Origin: Flavobacteriaceae bacterium
GTDB taxonomy: Bacteria; Bacteroidota; Bacteroidia; Flavobacteriales; Flavobacteriaceae
Assembly: GCA_013001965.1 (NCBI GenBank)
Contig: JABDLA010000053.1
Location: 1-36,778 of the forward strand
DNA: 36,778 nt
Reading direction: 5' to 3'
The notes below the pieces were generated by a model. It worked only from the letters and a program-made list of their open reading frames with translations, made no database searches and was not told the origin of the DNA. Below, one piece after another: positions 16,236 to 24,673 of this stretch. The translations under genes and the position numbers were made by a program. Numbering within the stretch: position 1 is the first letter of the stretch; every line of letters begins with the position of its first letter.

Positions 16236-18185
16236 TTACAGGGCTCGATTCAGTTTTCTACTCAATAGCATTTTTAAGTTCGAATAATTCTTCACGTCCT
16301 CCAAAATGGAACTATTATCCTGAACTGATTCTAAGGTATCCTGCTTGAATTCGTTGACCTTCTGATCGATTAAAAAACAGCGTAAACTCAAAATGGTCTC
16401 ATTCACCAATTGCGGAATATTTAATGGCTTCGGATAGATCTTTTTTCGCTCCCAATCATCCAACTTATAAAATTCACTATACATAAGAATAGTGGTCACC
16501 TCATTAGAAATCTCCGGATCCAAACGACTCACAAAGTCTTTCAATTCAAATTTGGCGCTTTGATTCAATGAATCGATGATGGTATAATACAGGGATCTAA
16601 AATTTTCATTAGAAAACTCCATCTCATCTTCCTGAAGATCCAGATACACTTTTTCAAATACTTTGGCTTCCTGTATGACCGGTTCTAGAACGAGTTCGCC
16701 ATCTTCATTGTCCTTTAAAACCAGGTCTTCAAAATCCTCGGTCTTATCGCCATGAAGCAATAAAATTTCGATTATTTTTCGCTCTAATTCATATTGAATA
16801 TCTACTTTCTTAAGTTGAGGTTTTGGTTTGATCACCTCAAAGGAGCGCTGTTCCTTATTATACTTCTTGCTGGCCTCCTGAAAATCCTTTTTATTGATTT
16901 GCGCCAATGTACTGAAGAGAACGGCCTCGCTGATATCCATGATCTTAGCGCATTCCTGGATATAGACCTCCTTTTTGATCTGATCGGGAATTTTTGAAAT
17001 GCTGTTGACTATATCCCGAATGGTCTCCGCCTTTTTTACCGGATCATTTTTAGTCTCTTCAAACAGCAGTGACGCCTTAAACTGGATAAAATCCATCGCC
17101 TTGCTATCCAGGTAAAGCGAGAGTTCTTCCAAGGTATTATTCTTAGCAAAACTATCCGGGTCTTCGCCTTCCGGAAATGAACAGACCTTTACATTCATGC
17201 CTTGTTCCAGGATAAGGTCGATCCCTCTCAGGGAGGCTCGGGTACCTGCAGCATCTCCGTCAAACAAAACGGTTATGTTTTTAGTGAGTCGGTTGATCAA
17301 TCTAATCTGATCTGAAGTCAGGGCCGTACCGGAGGATGAAACGACATTCTTTATTCCGGTTTGATGGAATTGAATTACATCAGTGTAGCCTTCCACCAAA
17401 TAGCAATTATCTTCTTTGGCTATGCTTTGCTTGGCGTAATTAATGCCGTAAAGTACCTTGCTTTTATGATAGATGTCGCTTTCGGGTGAATTGAGATATT
17501 TAGCAGCCTTTTTATCACTTCCCAAGATCCGTCCACCAAAGCCCAACACTCTCCCAGACATACTATGGATGGGGAATATGACCCGGCCTTTAAACCGATC
17601 AAATTTCTTGTCTTCCTTGACGATGGTTAGTCCAGTCTTTTCCAGAAACTCCAATTGATACCCTTGCTTCAAGGCCTCATCGGTAAAGGCTTGCCATTCA
17701 TCTTTTGCATAGCCAAGCTGAAATTTCTTTATGGTTTCCTCGGTAAAACCGCGTTCTTTAAAATAGCTTAATCCAATTGCCTGCCCTGGATCAGTATTTA
17801 AAAGTATGTCTTGAAAATAACTGTTCGCATATTCACTTACCAAATACAAGCTTTCACGCTCATTCGCTTTTTCTTTTTCTTCATCGGTCTGCTGAGTCTC
17901 TTCGACCTCAATATTGTACTTCTTTGCGAGATATTTTATAGCTTCCGGATAGGTGAAATGTTCATGTTCCATTAAAAAGGAAACAACGGTTCCACCCTTG
18001 CCGCTCGAGAAATCTTTCCAGATCTGTTTCACCGGAGACACCATGAAACTCGGGGTACGTTCATCACTAAACGGACTAAGTCCTTTGAAGTTACTGCCCG
18101 ATTTCTTTAACTGTACAAAATCACCAATGACCTCCTCCACTCGGGCGGTTTCAAAAACTTTGTCTATTGTTGATTTTGAGATCAT
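16236..18185 (-). CDS. dnaG: DNA primase DnaG
   Basis: Synthesises RNA primers at the replication fork. It has 649 residues: N-terminal CHC2-type zinc-ribbon domain (about 5-95), catalytic TOPRIM core with LVEGYTDVIQFHQ and LFDGDAAGTRASLRG, then a C-terminal DnaB-interaction-like region. The zinc ribbon keeps its fold signature (FKGLSPFSDERTPSFMVSP, KQIWKDFSSGKGG) but all four ligands are replaced: S37 and S40 for Cys and His, D58 and S61 for the CxxC pair. The core is intact, so the gene is probably functional. Upstream TACCTTTA resembles a -7 box. It converges end to end with the response regulator. Confidence 0.95.
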   Translation of the reverse strand: MISKSTIDKVFETARVEEVIGDFVQLKKSGSNFKGLSPFSDERTPSFMVSPVKQIWKDFSSGKGGTVVSFLMEHEHFTYPEAIKYLAKKYNIEVEETQQTDEEKEKANERESLYLVSEYANSYFQDILLNTDPGQAIGLSYFKERGFTEETIKKFQLGYAKDEWQAFTDEALKQGYQLEFLEKTGLTIVKEDKKFDRFKGRVIFPIHSMSGRVLGFGGRILGSDKKAAKYLNSPESDIYHKSKVLYGINYAKQSIAKEDNCYLVEGYTDVIQFHQTGIKNVVSSSGTALTSDQIRLINRLTKNITVLFDGDAAGTRASLRGIDLILEQGMNVKVCSFPEGEDPDSFAKNNTLEELSLYLDSKAMDFIQFKASLLFEETKNDPVKKAETIRDIVNSISKIPDQIKKEVYIQECAKIMDISEAVLFSTLAQINKKDFQEASKKYNKEQRSFEVIKPKPQLKKVDIQYELERKIIEILLLHGDKTEDFEDLVLKDNEDGELVLEPVIQEAKVFEKVYLDLQEDEMEFSNENFRSLYYTIIDSLNQSAKFELKDFVSRLDPEISNEVTTILMYSEFYKLDDWERKKIYPKPLNIPQLVNETILSLRCFLIDQKVNEFKQDTLESVQDNSSILEDVKNYSNLKMLLSRKLNRAL

Positions 18186-18271
18186 TTAGTACGAATTGAA
18201 AAACGGAATGTAAAGGTAATATAAAACTAATTTCTAAGGAAATTAAAAAGCTCATGAAATTAACTATAGAT

Positions 18272-18316
18272 AAAATAAAAATGGGTGTTTCAATGCTCTG
18301 AAGACACCCATTTAAA
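18272..18316 (-). terminator. Intrinsic terminator after the barrel-protein gene
   Basis: AAATGGGTGT (18279-18288) is complementary to ACACCCATTT (18304-18313), a 10-bp perfect stem. On the minus strand the hairpin is followed by TTATTTTATC. It lies between the outer-membrane protein stop (18340) and the dnaG start (18185), so it separates the sigma-factor cluster from dnaG. Confidence 0.8.
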
Positions 18317-18339
18317 GCATGAAAAAAGTTAGCAGTTTA

Positions 18340-19425
18340 TTAATCCATATCGAAGCGTAAGCCTACTGAAATGTTATTTTGTTCAATGGCCTGATCCTTA
18401 AATATTGGTGAAAGATCATATTTTACATAAAGAGCAACATCATATAAAGCCATATATGCACTTAGGCCATAAACAAAATCGGTAGTGCGATAGCCTCCTT
18501 TGAGTTTGTCTTTAACGTTTCTTCCATCGACCGAATACTTTAATTTTTGGAGTGTTCCCAAATTAAATCCGGCATATCCACCTACACCAATTTTAAATTT
18601 GTTACGTGTTGAATACCTGAAATATGAATCCTTTTCAATTTTTCGGGATGGGCCGAATTCAAAATGTACCGGAAAAACCAGATTGGTCGTTCTGAATTTT
18701 GCCTTATTTAAATTTGTTGGGAACTCTTCCAGCATGATATTATCGCCATCCCTAACAAAATATTGATTGTCTTTGATATCCAGTTTGTTCCAGGTAACAG
18801 AAAAACCATATTTCAATCGAATGGCGTTGGAATTGTCTAAAACACGTGTTTTCCATGCCCAGCCTAATTCAACAAATCCTGATCCAGCCAGTTTATAAGG
18901 TGAATCATCTATGTTCTGACCATCGATCAGGGCATTGTTAAAACCAATAGCAAAAACCAGATCGGTCGTAGTTCGTCTATCATACTTTCGAGGCCTATGC
19001 CTTTTTGAACCAATGAAGATATAGCTATCATCATCATAATCGTCATCCTCCCGACCGAATCGAATGGTGAAGCCGGGATCATCATCGTCATAACTATCCC
19101 TATCATCAAGGTTGCGTTCCAATAAGGCAATTTTATTGTCTACTATGGCCAGGCGGTTTTCAATATTTGAAGCCCGTTTTTGTGCCACTTCTTTTTTTAG
19201 GTTATCGGCTTCCTGATTGGTAATTTCGCCTCTGTCAAGGCGCTCATTGATCCGTTCAACTTCGGCCTTGAGAAAATCGCGCTCTTCGGCTTTTATCTTT
19301 TCCTTTTGTTTTTTGAGAAGTTCGATCTTATAAGACGTACTTCCTTGAATGCTGTCCTGGGCCTTGAGATGTGAGAAACTGAATAAAAATACCAGTGCGA
19401 TTAAAAATTTAGTAAGTGTTTGCAT
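18340..19425 (-). CDS. Outer-membrane beta-barrel protein with coiled-coil N-terminus
   Basis: A 361-residue protein with signal peptide (about 1-23, ending in LKAQ). Next comes a charged coiled-coil segment (about 33-110, rich in Lys, Glu and Arg) and two acidic runs (DDRDSYDDDDPG and REDDDYDDDS). The last ~210 residues are an alternating beta-barrel: TTTDLVFAIGFNNAL, SGFVELGWAWKTRVL, KFKIGVGGYAGFNLGTLQK, YGLSAYMALYDVALYVKYDLSPIF, ending in NISVGLRFDMD. No specific function recognised. It follows the ECF sigma and putative anti-sigma genes in the same direction, so it may be part of their regulon or signal-sensing set. It ends at a strong terminator. Confidence 0.75.
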   Translation of the reverse strand: MQTLTKFLIALVFLFSFSHLKAQDSIQGSTSYKIELLKKQKEKIKAEERDFLKAEVERINERLDRGEITNQEADNLKKEVAQKRASNIENRLAIVDNKIALLERNLDDRDSYDDDDPGFTIRFGREDDDYDDDSYIFIGSKRHRPRKYDRRTTTDLVFAIGFNNALIDGQNIDDSPYKLAGSGFVELGWAWKTRVLDNSNAIRLKYGFSVTWNKLDIKDNQYFVRDGDNIMLEEFPTNLNKAKFRTTNLVFPVHFEFGPSRKIEKDSYFRYSTRNKFKIGVGGYAGFNLGTLQKLKYSVDGRNVKDKLKGGYRTTDFVYGLSAYMALYDVALYVKYDLSPIFKDQAIEQNNISVGLRFDMD

Positions 19426-19475
19426 AAATGTTCGTTTTTTGACTAATGAGATTTGATTTGATATATGATTGATGT

Positions 19476-20252
19476 TTAATTATTACGATCGGCAACCGCG
19501 GTTTTTACATTTTCATAACCTGAGCGCAATGCTTTAAAAACCCTGGATCTGAAGGACTCATCCAGATCGTTTTCAACATCCTGCAACAGGGCGTCTGCAT
19601 TAACCGAATTTGATGAACCATCATAGATTTTCTTCATTGCAATTTCTTTTTGAGCTGCCAATAACAAGGCATTGATCTCTTCGGCGGTCACAGCATTATT
19701 GTTTTCCTGAAGTACTTTGATCTGTTCTACAACATCTTTTACTTTTTGGTCTTCAAAGGAAACGACCGCCTTTATTGCTGAAGTGTCCATAGTTTTTGAA
19801 ATTTCAGCCGAGGATCTTTTTTGAGCCACAGCTGCCTCAATTTTTTTAGGTATAATGATGTCCTGCTTAACTTTGGTTTGTGGCTTGACCTGCTTATTCT
19901 CAACGGTATCTGTGTCTGGGGCCAGTGTTTCTGTGTTCTCGGTTGCCTTATTATCCACAGCATTGGTTTTAGTAACAATTTCGGTTGTTGGCTGTTCTTT
20001 TTCTTCAGTAGAATCCGTGTCAACGATAACAGGCGTATGGTTTACTTCCTGATTAGAATTGGTCATTAGGGTAATCATAAATAAGATCCCAATAAAGCTT
20101 GCAGCAATTGCCAGCCACCAATATCCTTTACGGCTTGTCTTATTATTTTCGTTCAGTCGGCCTTCCAATGTATCCCAGGCCTCGGCACTGGGCTGGATGG
20201 CTCTTTCCTCGAGTTTATCCTTTATAAACTTTTCAAATTTAATGGGTTCCAT
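19476..20252 (-). CDS. Single-pass membrane protein, putative anti-sigma factor
   Basis: A 258-residue protein: cytoplasmic N-terminus (about 1-43), one transmembrane helix (about 44-63, YWWLAIAASFIGILFMITLM), a Thr/Glu-rich low-complexity periplasmic linker (about 64-140), and a helical C-terminal domain (AEEINALLLAAQKEIAMKK, FRSRVFKALRSGYENVKTAV). Its start overlaps the ECF sigma-factor stop by 14 bases, so the two are co-translated. The topology and coupling point to an anti-sigma factor that holds the sigma at the membrane, though no recognised zinc anti-sigma motif is visible. Function is inferred from context. Confidence 0.65.
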   Translation of the reverse strand: MEPIKFEKFIKDKLEERAIQPSAEAWDTLEGRLNENNKTSRKGYWWLAIAASFIGILFMITLMTNSNQEVNHTPVIVDTDSTEEKEQPTTEIVTKTNAVDNKATENTETLAPDTDTVENKQVKPQTKVKQDIIIPKKIEAAVAQKRSSAEISKTMDTSAIKAVVSFEDQKVKDVVEQIKVLQENNNAVTAEEINALLLAAQKEIAMKKIYDGSSNSVNADALLQDVENDLDESFRSRVFKALRSGYENVKTAVADRNN

Positions 20253-20814
20253 TACTTGCCTTATTTAATATTTTTATATTTTCCTGTAATTTCTTTCGTG
20301 CTTTGAATAACTGCGATTTTGAGGTCCCTTCAGTTATATTGAGCATCAGCGCGATCTCCTTATGTTTATAGCCTTCAATAGCGTATAAAACAAAGACCAT
20401 TTTATAACCGGCTGGAAGATTATCGATAAGATCCTGAATTTCTTCAACTGCCATTTCCGAATTGATATGGTTCTCAAGATCTTCATTCATCTCTAAAGTT
20501 TCAGAGCCGAATTCCATTGGTTTTTTTTGACGCAAATATGAGAGGGATTCTCTAACCATAATTCGTCTAATCCAGCCTTCGAAGCTTCCTTCATTCTTAA
20601 AGCCTTTTAAATTGGTGAATACTTTAAAAAATCCATTCAGCATCACTTCTTCAGCATGATGAGCGTCCCTGATATAGTATCTGCAAACGCTTAGCATTTT
20701 GGGTGAATGCAAGTCAAACAATACACGTTGAGCGTCGCGATTGTTGTCCATCGCTTTTTTAATAAGCTCCGCTTCGTTTTTGTACAGTTGAATGACTTTC
20801 AAAAGGGTATTCAT
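20239..20814 (-). CDS. ECF-type RNA polymerase sigma factor
   Basis: A sigma-70 family extracytoplasmic-function regulator, 191 residues. Region 2 (about 22-90) includes DAQRVLFDLHSPKMLSVCRYYI, DAHHAEEVMLNGFFKVF and GSFEGWIRRIMVRESLSYLR. Region 4 (about 122-180) includes DLIDNLPAGYKMVFVLYAIEGYKHKEIALMLNITEGTSKSQLFKARKKL, the -35-recognising helix-turn-helix. It is the first gene of a three-gene run with the membrane protein and barrel protein, suggesting a cell-envelope response module. The inducing signal is unknown. Confidence 0.92.
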   Translation of the reverse strand: MNTLLKVIQLYKNEAELIKKAMDNNRDAQRVLFDLHSPKMLSVCRYYIRDAHHAEEVMLNGFFKVFTNLKGFKNEGSFEGWIRRIMVRESLSYLRQKKPMEFGSETLEMNEDLENHINSEMAVEEIQDLIDNLPAGYKMVFVLYAIEGYKHKEIALMLNITEGTSKSQLFKARKKLQENIKILNKASNGTH

Positions 20815-20868
20815 TTAGTCTTATAATTATAAAGACGCAAAAGTTATGCAAATGGTTGCCTTTAGGAA

Positions 20869-21846
20869 TTATTTTTTTCGATCGATCACATAATTCACCA
20901 TAAGTTCAAGTGAATTCTTATAATCCGATTCGGGGTAAGATTTCAGTAACTGCAAGGCTTCCTGCTGAAAATACTTCATTTTTTCTACCGCGTAATCAAG
21001 CCCGTTATTGTCTTTAACAAATTTGATCACTTCCTTGACGCGTTTACGATCTTTATTGTGGTTTTTGATCGAATTTATGATCCAATCATGATCTTTCTTG
21101 GAGCACTGATTAAGGACATATATAAGCGGCAATGTCATTTTCTGTTCCTTGATATCTATTCCTGTTGGCTTTCCGATCTTCTCGTCACCATAGTCGAACA
21201 GGTCATCTTTAATCTGAAATGCCAGACCGATCAATTCCCCGAATTTTCGCATGGTTTCGACCTCTTCTGAATTCGGTTTCACCGAAGCTGCTCCCAGGCT
21301 GCAGCAAGCCGCAATAAGTGTTGCAGTCTTTTGTCTGATGATGTCGTAATAGATCGCCTCGGTAATATCAAGTTTACGTGCTTTGTCTATTTGAAGTAAT
21401 TCACCCTCGCTCATTTCCCTTACAGCCACAGAAATGATCTTTAACAGATCAAAATCATTATTATCGATGCACAACAACATGCCTTTAGATAACAGATAAT
21501 CACCTACTAAAACAGCGATTTTATTTTTCCATAAGGCGTTTATTGAGAAGAACCCACGGCGACGGTTACTATCGTCAACAACGTCATCATGGACCAGGGT
21601 TGCTGTATGGATCAGTTCAATGACCGATGCTCCTCTGTAGGTGCGTTCACTGATCTCTCCATTGTTGATCATTTTAGCGACCAGGAATACGAACATTGGA
21701 CGCATTTGTTTGCCTTTTCTATTGACAATATAATGTGTAATCCTATTAAATAAGGCCACTTTGCTCGACATTGACAATTGGAACTTTTGCTCAAAAAGAT
21801 CCATTTCGAAGGCGATGGGTTGTTTTATTTGCTCAACTATTTTCAA
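20869..21846 (-). CDS. Polyprenyl diphosphate synthase
   Basis: Long-chain trans-prenyltransferase condensing isopentenyl diphosphate units, probably for the menaquinone side chain. It has 325 residues with both aspartate-rich motifs: D87-D-V-V-D-D92 after LIHTATLVH, and D213-D-L-F-D217 in FQIKDDLFD. GKQMRP near 45-50 binds the substrate diphosphate. The residue five before the first Asp (A82) is small, which in this family permits long products. The start is TTG at 21846: related flavobacterial proteins begin with this MKIVxQIK text, whereas the first ATG is at residue 15. TAGGTTTG (21870-21877, minus strand) matches the -7 box upstream. Confidence 0.92.
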   Translation of the reverse strand: MKIVEQIKQPIAFEMDLFEQKFQLSMSSKVALFNRITHYIVNRKGKQMRPMFVFLVAKMINNGEISERTYRGASVIELIHTATLVHDDVVDDSNRRRGFFSINALWKNKIAVLVGDYLLSKGMLLCIDNNDFDLLKIISVAVREMSEGELLQIDKARKLDITEAIYYDIIRQKTATLIAACCSLGAASVKPNSEEVETMRKFGELIGLAFQIKDDLFDYGDEKIGKPTGIDIKEQKMTLPLIYVLNQCSKKDHDWIINSIKNHNKDRKRVKEVIKFVKDNNGLDYAVEKMKYFQQEALQLLKSYPESDYKNSLELMVNYVIDRKK

Positions 21847-21869
21847 AAGTCCAAGGAGTGAAAGTAAAA

Positions 21870-21877
21870 CAAACCTA
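21870..21877 (-). promoter_or_regulatory. Putative -7 box before the polyprenyl synthase gene
   Basis: On the minus strand TAGGTTTG is an exact TANNTTTG match, 23 bases before the TTG start. No convincing TTTG is seen at -33, so the promoter call is tentative. Confidence 0.35.
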
Positions 21878-21918
21878 CTAAAAAAAGATGATTAAATGCT
21901 ATTATGAAATTCTATTGC

Positions 21919-24444
21919 TTAAGCTTTTGTTCTGTACAAAGATCGATCTACACAAGATTCCATGGCTTCCTTATCCAATTCCTTTCCAATAAAAGCTTCT
22001 ATTTTATTTAAAGCGGTCCTGGTATGCATTAAAACATCGGGATAATTGATATAAATTAATTCTACGCCGGGTAGGGTATCCTTCCAGGATTCCACTTGTT
22101 TCAGATGCTTGCTATAGCTCTCGAATAATTTTGTTGGTAAGGCATTGGGGTCCTTATTGATCATTTTTTGTTGGGATTTAACAATTTCTGTCAAATCACG
22201 GTTCATAAAAATAATCTTATAGCGATATTTAGGATCTAAGAATTTTAAAAGCGGTGCAACTATTTTCACCGACTTATTCTGGGCCTCTTTCAACCAGGTA
22301 TTATTTTTATGAATAGACATGACTGCATCATATTCATAATAGCCTTTCGGATTGGACTGATCGGCCTTTCTCTTATTGTCGGTAAGCCCTTTAACGCCTC
22401 CTTTATCAAGCATCTGCATCATTAATGACGTCCCCGAACGCGGCAAGCCAGAAACTACAACAATCTGATTATCTCTATATTTAGTGGTGCTCTTGTCCTT
22501 GAACTTCGAGGGTTCAATAATTTTTTCGATGACGTTCTCGAGAGAATGTTCAGCCTTATGAAACTCTTTTGGTTTAAGCTTCGTTGCCATTTCAAATGCA
22601 AGTTTTGCATTTTCCAGATCACCCATTTTTTCAAGTGCCTGGCCAAGAATATAATGTGCTTTTGGATAATATTTTACAAGCTCGATACTTGTCAAGGCGT
22701 AATCGGCAGCTTCTTCATAATCATTCAACCTTAAAAAAACTTCTGCCAGATCGGCATGATAGATGGCTTTTTGGGGTTCTTTTTCAATAGCCAATTCCAT
22801 ATAGTGCCGCGCTTCTTCAAATTTGCCGAGCTGATATTTTAATTTTCCCATACGAAACAGAACCAGAGCAGACTCATTGCGTTCGCGTAGTTTTTCAAGA
22901 ATTTTTAATGCCTCAGCTGGTCTGCTCAATCCCGATAATATTTGGGCTTCGGTAAATTCCAAATTGTATTTGACTTCGGTATTTGAGGCCTTTAACATTT
23001 CGAGTTGTTTCTTTGCCTGGTCAAAATCCTTTTCAATGATCGCTATGCTTATTAAATCCATATGGAAGGGGCCTTTGTCAACTTCGTCGTTTTCATTTAG
23101 AAGTTCGCGAAGGTGATGTTTGGCAATTGAAAAATCCTTTATTCCTAAATGAACCCTAGCCAGGTTATGCTTGAGGTCAATTCGTGTTTTTTTTATGGCC
23201 ACTTCAAATTTCTCATCAAGTTTTTCAACATAACCCAAATCGATTAATTGTTGCATGGTCTCTTCATCTGAGAGTGCTTCTCCCTTATAATTATTGTCTA
23301 AGTCGGCAAAATCACCGGCTTCATTGTCCCAACTTTCAATGTATTTCGGAGCGTCGGTTTTTTCGAAAATATCTAAAATCACCTTGCCATCCATGTCCTT
23401 CCCAACCGCTAAGCCAAAATGATGTAAAAGTGTTGGAGCAACATCGATCAACCCCATTCCAAAAACCTTTTGATTTTTCTTGATGTTTGGACCCGAAGCC
23501 ACAAATATTCCAAATTGCCGGTGATCAAGAGACGGGGCGGCCTGAATTTTTGGTAAGTCAAGAATTCTATTGGGACCAGATTCAAAACCATGATCAGACA
23601 TGATTATAACAGTTGTATCTTCATCAATTAACTGCATTTTACGTTCCAGCATCATGTCCTGAAAAACATAGGCACCACTGACTACCTCCTTAAAAATATC
23701 GTAATTATTCTGATCTATTGAAGGTAATTTTGGCGGATGATATTTCATAAAACTATGACAAATATGATCGATCAAATCGTAATAGACCGCCATAAAATCC
23801 CATTCACTGGTCCTTAACAACCTGGTGGCAGCATTATGAATAGAAGCGTTTTCAGAAATAACTTTTGCCAGAGCCGACAACCCCTTATGATTCTCCTGGT
23901 CGACGTCATGTGCTCTTTGAACAAAAGGATAAATATGAGCCTCGGTAATTTCAAAAGGAAACATTCTCAAATTTCTAAACTCATCTTTTCTATCCCAGGG
24001 ATGAATTGAAAAAGGGCTCATTGGGGTTTGTTTTTTTGGGTCTTTGTGTGTTTTTGGAAAACGATCGGATACAATAACACCGTTAATAGGTTCAGCCGGA
24101 AAACTTGGCCACCATCCAACAAGATTGGAAACCATGCCCTGATTATGAAAAATATTCCACAAGGCTCGTGTTTTTCTGGAGGTTGTAGTAACAGGTCTGA
24201 CCGTTGTACGATCCGGAGTAACTTCAATAAACCCAAGAATACCATGTTTGTCGGGAGTTTTTCCTGTCGCCACAGAGGTCCATAACATGGGCGAATAAGG
24301 AGGGTTCATGGTACTCATATTACCATAGACACCATTGGAAATGAGCTTTTTTAAAGCTGGCATTTTTCCTTGAGCAATAAGCGGCCAAATTATATCCCAG
24401 TCTGCTGCGTCCCAACCAATTAATAGCAGCTTATTCTTTTTCAT
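21919..24444 (-). CDS. AlkP-superfamily hydrolase-TPR-sulfotransferase fusion protein
   Basis: An 841-residue multidomain protein. Residues 1 to about 370 are an alkaline phosphatase/nucleotide pyrophosphatase-type domain with a full metal site: D12 (IGWDAAD), nucleophile T56 (MLWTSVATG), D226 and H230 (DHICH), D284-H285 (SDHGFESG) and H308 (SLDHRQFG). About 425-635 are helical TPR-like repeats (e.g. ALVLFRMGKLKYQLGKFEEA). Residues 658-841 are a sulfotransferase-type domain with a PAPS-binding P-loop, GLPRSGTS (666-673), and FMNRDLTEIVKSQQKM as the 3'-phosphate-binding segment. No signal peptide or membrane helix is seen, so it is likely cytoplasmic. The ATG overlaps the preceding 51-codon gene by 14 bases. 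Substrates are unknown; a role in sulfated glycan or lipid metabolism is inference. Confidence 0.88.
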   Translation of the reverse strand: MKKNKLLLIGWDAADWDIIWPLIAQGKMPALKKLISNGVYGNMSTMNPPYSPMLWTSVATGKTPDKHGILGFIEVTPDRTTVRPVTTTSRKTRALWNIFHNQGMVSNLVGWWPSFPAEPINGVIVSDRFPKTHKDPKKQTPMSPFSIHPWDRKDEFRNLRMFPFEITEAHIYPFVQRAHDVDQENHKGLSALAKVISENASIHNAATRLLRTSEWDFMAVYYDLIDHICHSFMKYHPPKLPSIDQNNYDIFKEVVSGAYVFQDMMLERKMQLIDEDTTVIIMSDHGFESGPNRILDLPKIQAAPSLDHRQFGIFVASGPNIKKNQKVFGMGLIDVAPTLLHHFGLAVGKDMDGKVILDIFEKTDAPKYIESWDNEAGDFADLDNNYKGEALSDEETMQQLIDLGYVEKLDEKFEVAIKKTRIDLKHNLARVHLGIKDFSIAKHHLRELLNENDEVDKGPFHMDLISIAIIEKDFDQAKKQLEMLKASNTEVKYNLEFTEAQILSGLSRPAEALKILEKLRERNESALVLFRMGKLKYQLGKFEEARHYMELAIEKEPQKAIYHADLAEVFLRLNDYEEAADYALTSIELVKYYPKAHYILGQALEKMGDLENAKLAFEMATKLKPKEFHKAEHSLENVIEKIIEPSKFKDKSTTKYRDNQIVVVSGLPRSGTSLMMQMLDKGGVKGLTDNKRKADQSNPKGYYEYDAVMSIHKNNTWLKEAQNKSVKIVAPLLKFLDPKYRYKIIFMNRDLTEIVKSQQKMINKDPNALPTKLFESYSKHLKQVESWKDTLPGVELIYINYPDVLMHTRTALNKIEAFIGKELDKEAMESCVDRSLYRTKA

Positions 24445-24586
24445 CCAACCCCTTTTTGTTATTCTTTATTTTAACCTTTCTCCAAGCTTCAAATCCAATA
24501 TCTCCTAGAGCTAATATTCCTAATGACCCTAAAATTGGAAGATTTTCGGGATCGAATCGCGCGCGTACTACCTTATTTTTAGCCAT
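24431..24586 (-). CDS. Small hydrophobic protein upstream of the fusion gene
   Basis: A 51-codon frame from ATG 24586 to TAA 24431, starting MAKNKVVRARFDPENLPILG and ending KGLDEKE. A basic start is followed by a mostly nonpolar stretch (about 16-35, ILGSLGILALGDIGFEAW region) and a lysine-rich tail, so it could be membrane-associated. Its end overlaps the start of the AlkP-TPR-sulfotransferase gene by 14 bases, a strong sign that it is translated and coupled to it. Similarity to a known family is not recognised. It could alternatively act as a translated leader for the large gene. Confidence 0.6.
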   Translation of the reverse strand: MAKNKVVRARFDPENLPILGSLGILALGDIGFEAWRKVKIKNNKKGLDEKE

Positions 24587-24673
24587 TTAACAAATTTTTT
24601 AAATTGTTTTTCCTATTTTTATAGAAACAACCAAAGTAAAACTGCAAAAGTTTTACAATAAATCCTATAGAAA

